From assembly GCA_023399375.1 (NCBI GenBank), contig JAEWPX010000169.1:1-11906 (forward strand): a stretch of DNA of 11,906 bases. The letters run 5' to 3'. Numbering within the stretch: the stretch's first letter is position 1; every line of letters begins with the position of its first letter. The notes under the pieces were generated by a model. The model was not told the DNA's origin and ran no database searches. It saw only the letters and a program-made list of their open reading frames with translations. This DNA is from Pseudomonadota bacterium. Its GTDB lineage: Bacteria; Desulfobacterota; Desulfovibrionia; Desulfovibrionales; Desulfovibrionaceae. This document shows, one piece after another, positions 11,731-11,906 of the stretch. The translations under genes were made by a program, and so were the position numbers.

Positions 11731-11906
11731 TTACAGCGCGCCGGTGTAGATCGCCGCGACTTCCTTGTCCGTGGCGCAGCGCGGGTTGGTGTACTTGCAG
11801 ATGTCCTTTTGCGCGTTGGCGGTCATGGTCGGGATGTCGCCGGCCTTGACCTCCTTGCCGTAGCGCTTGCCGAGCTCGACCAGGGTGGCCGGGATGCCGA
11901 CGTCGG
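11731..11906 (-). CDS. Iron-containing alcohol dehydrogenase, C-terminal 57 residues (gene runs off the right edge)
   Basis: The minus-strand frame entering at the right edge reads DVGIPATLVELGKRYGKEVK, then AGDIPTMTANAQKDICKYTN and PRCATDKEVAAIYTGAL before TAA at 11731. This is the C-terminus of group III, iron-dependent NAD(P)-linked alcohol dehydrogenases, with the family's DICKYTNPR motif. In Desulfovibrio such enzymes are abundant and oxidise ethanol and other short alcohols for energy. The iron-binding Asp/His residues lie upstream of the window edge and cannot be checked. A GC-rich hairpin follows the stop at once. Confidence 0.93.
   Translation of the reverse strand, partial: DVGIPATLVELGKRYGKEVKAGDIPTMTANAQKDICKYTNPRCATDKEVAAIYTGAL

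Noticed and set aside
1..11906. CRISPR array, prophage, integrase or toxin-antitoxin pair
   Set aside because: No regularly spaced direct repeats, no integrase or transposase motifs, and no small gene pair of that type on either strand.

Overview
The window is high-GC DNA whose proteins and gene order fit a Desulfovibrionaceae sulfate reducer (Desulfovibrio/Solidesulfovibrio type). Pointers are a TrmD fused to a second SPOUT-like methyltransferase domain, a trmD-rplS-rnhB cluster, an OB-fold/HD protein translationally coupled to tmk, and the C-terminus of an iron-containing alcohol dehydrogenase. This placement is by recognition, not by a search. The window is mostly housekeeping and accessory chromosomal genes; I see no phage, CRISPR array, tRNA, rRNA or intact transposase gene.

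Layout. 1-2626 (minus): a small lipoprotein gene overlaps trmD, followed by rplS and the 5' part of rnhB. Strong RNA hairpins lie in the trmD-rplS gap and directly in front of the rnhB start. 2749-3372 (plus): a PaiB-like flavin-binding protein. 3371-3451: an AT-rich inverted-repeat element that starts inside the paiB-like stop codon. 3659-5565 (minus): a receiver-GGDEF diguanylate cyclase and, upstream of it, surE with its own intrinsic terminator. 5693-7329 (plus): an OB-fold/HD (YhaM-like) protein overlapping tmk. 7362-9003 (minus): a membrane protein (probably DUF6790) behind a zinc-free MDR oxidoreductase. 9189-9554 (plus): a YciH/SUI1 translation factor with a Cys cluster, whose stop codon overlaps a second copy of the AT-rich element (9553-9657, opposite orientation). 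9555-10066: a gene-free stretch with a near-consensus sigma-54 promoter and, about 27 nt after its predicted start site, a perfect 16-bp intrinsic terminator. 10067-11356 (minus): a family-4-like glycosyltransferase. 11357-11730: structured DNA with a possible small ORF. 11731-11906 (minus): the last 57 residues of an iron-containing alcohol dehydrogenase.

Most interesting points. (1) 9837-9927 looks like a self-contained sigma-54-dependent small RNA gene of about 64 nt. Its 5' end is rich in CCUUCCUCU, complementary to Shine-Dalgarno-like sequence, and no plus-strand gene lies downstream. Palindromes of the type GTAYARAAWTTTGTAY occur upstream and downstream and could be activator sites. (2) The two AT-rich elements are a MITE-like family with about 20-bp terminal inverted repeats, and both begin exactly within a TAG stop codon; one carries an extra 26 nt with a perfect hairpin. 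(3) rimM, which usually sits beside trmD, is not there; a lipoprotein gene is in its place. (4) The leader of the glycosyltransferase gene has a 12-bp inverted repeat with nested stems and an ATGA overlap with a possible small ORF.
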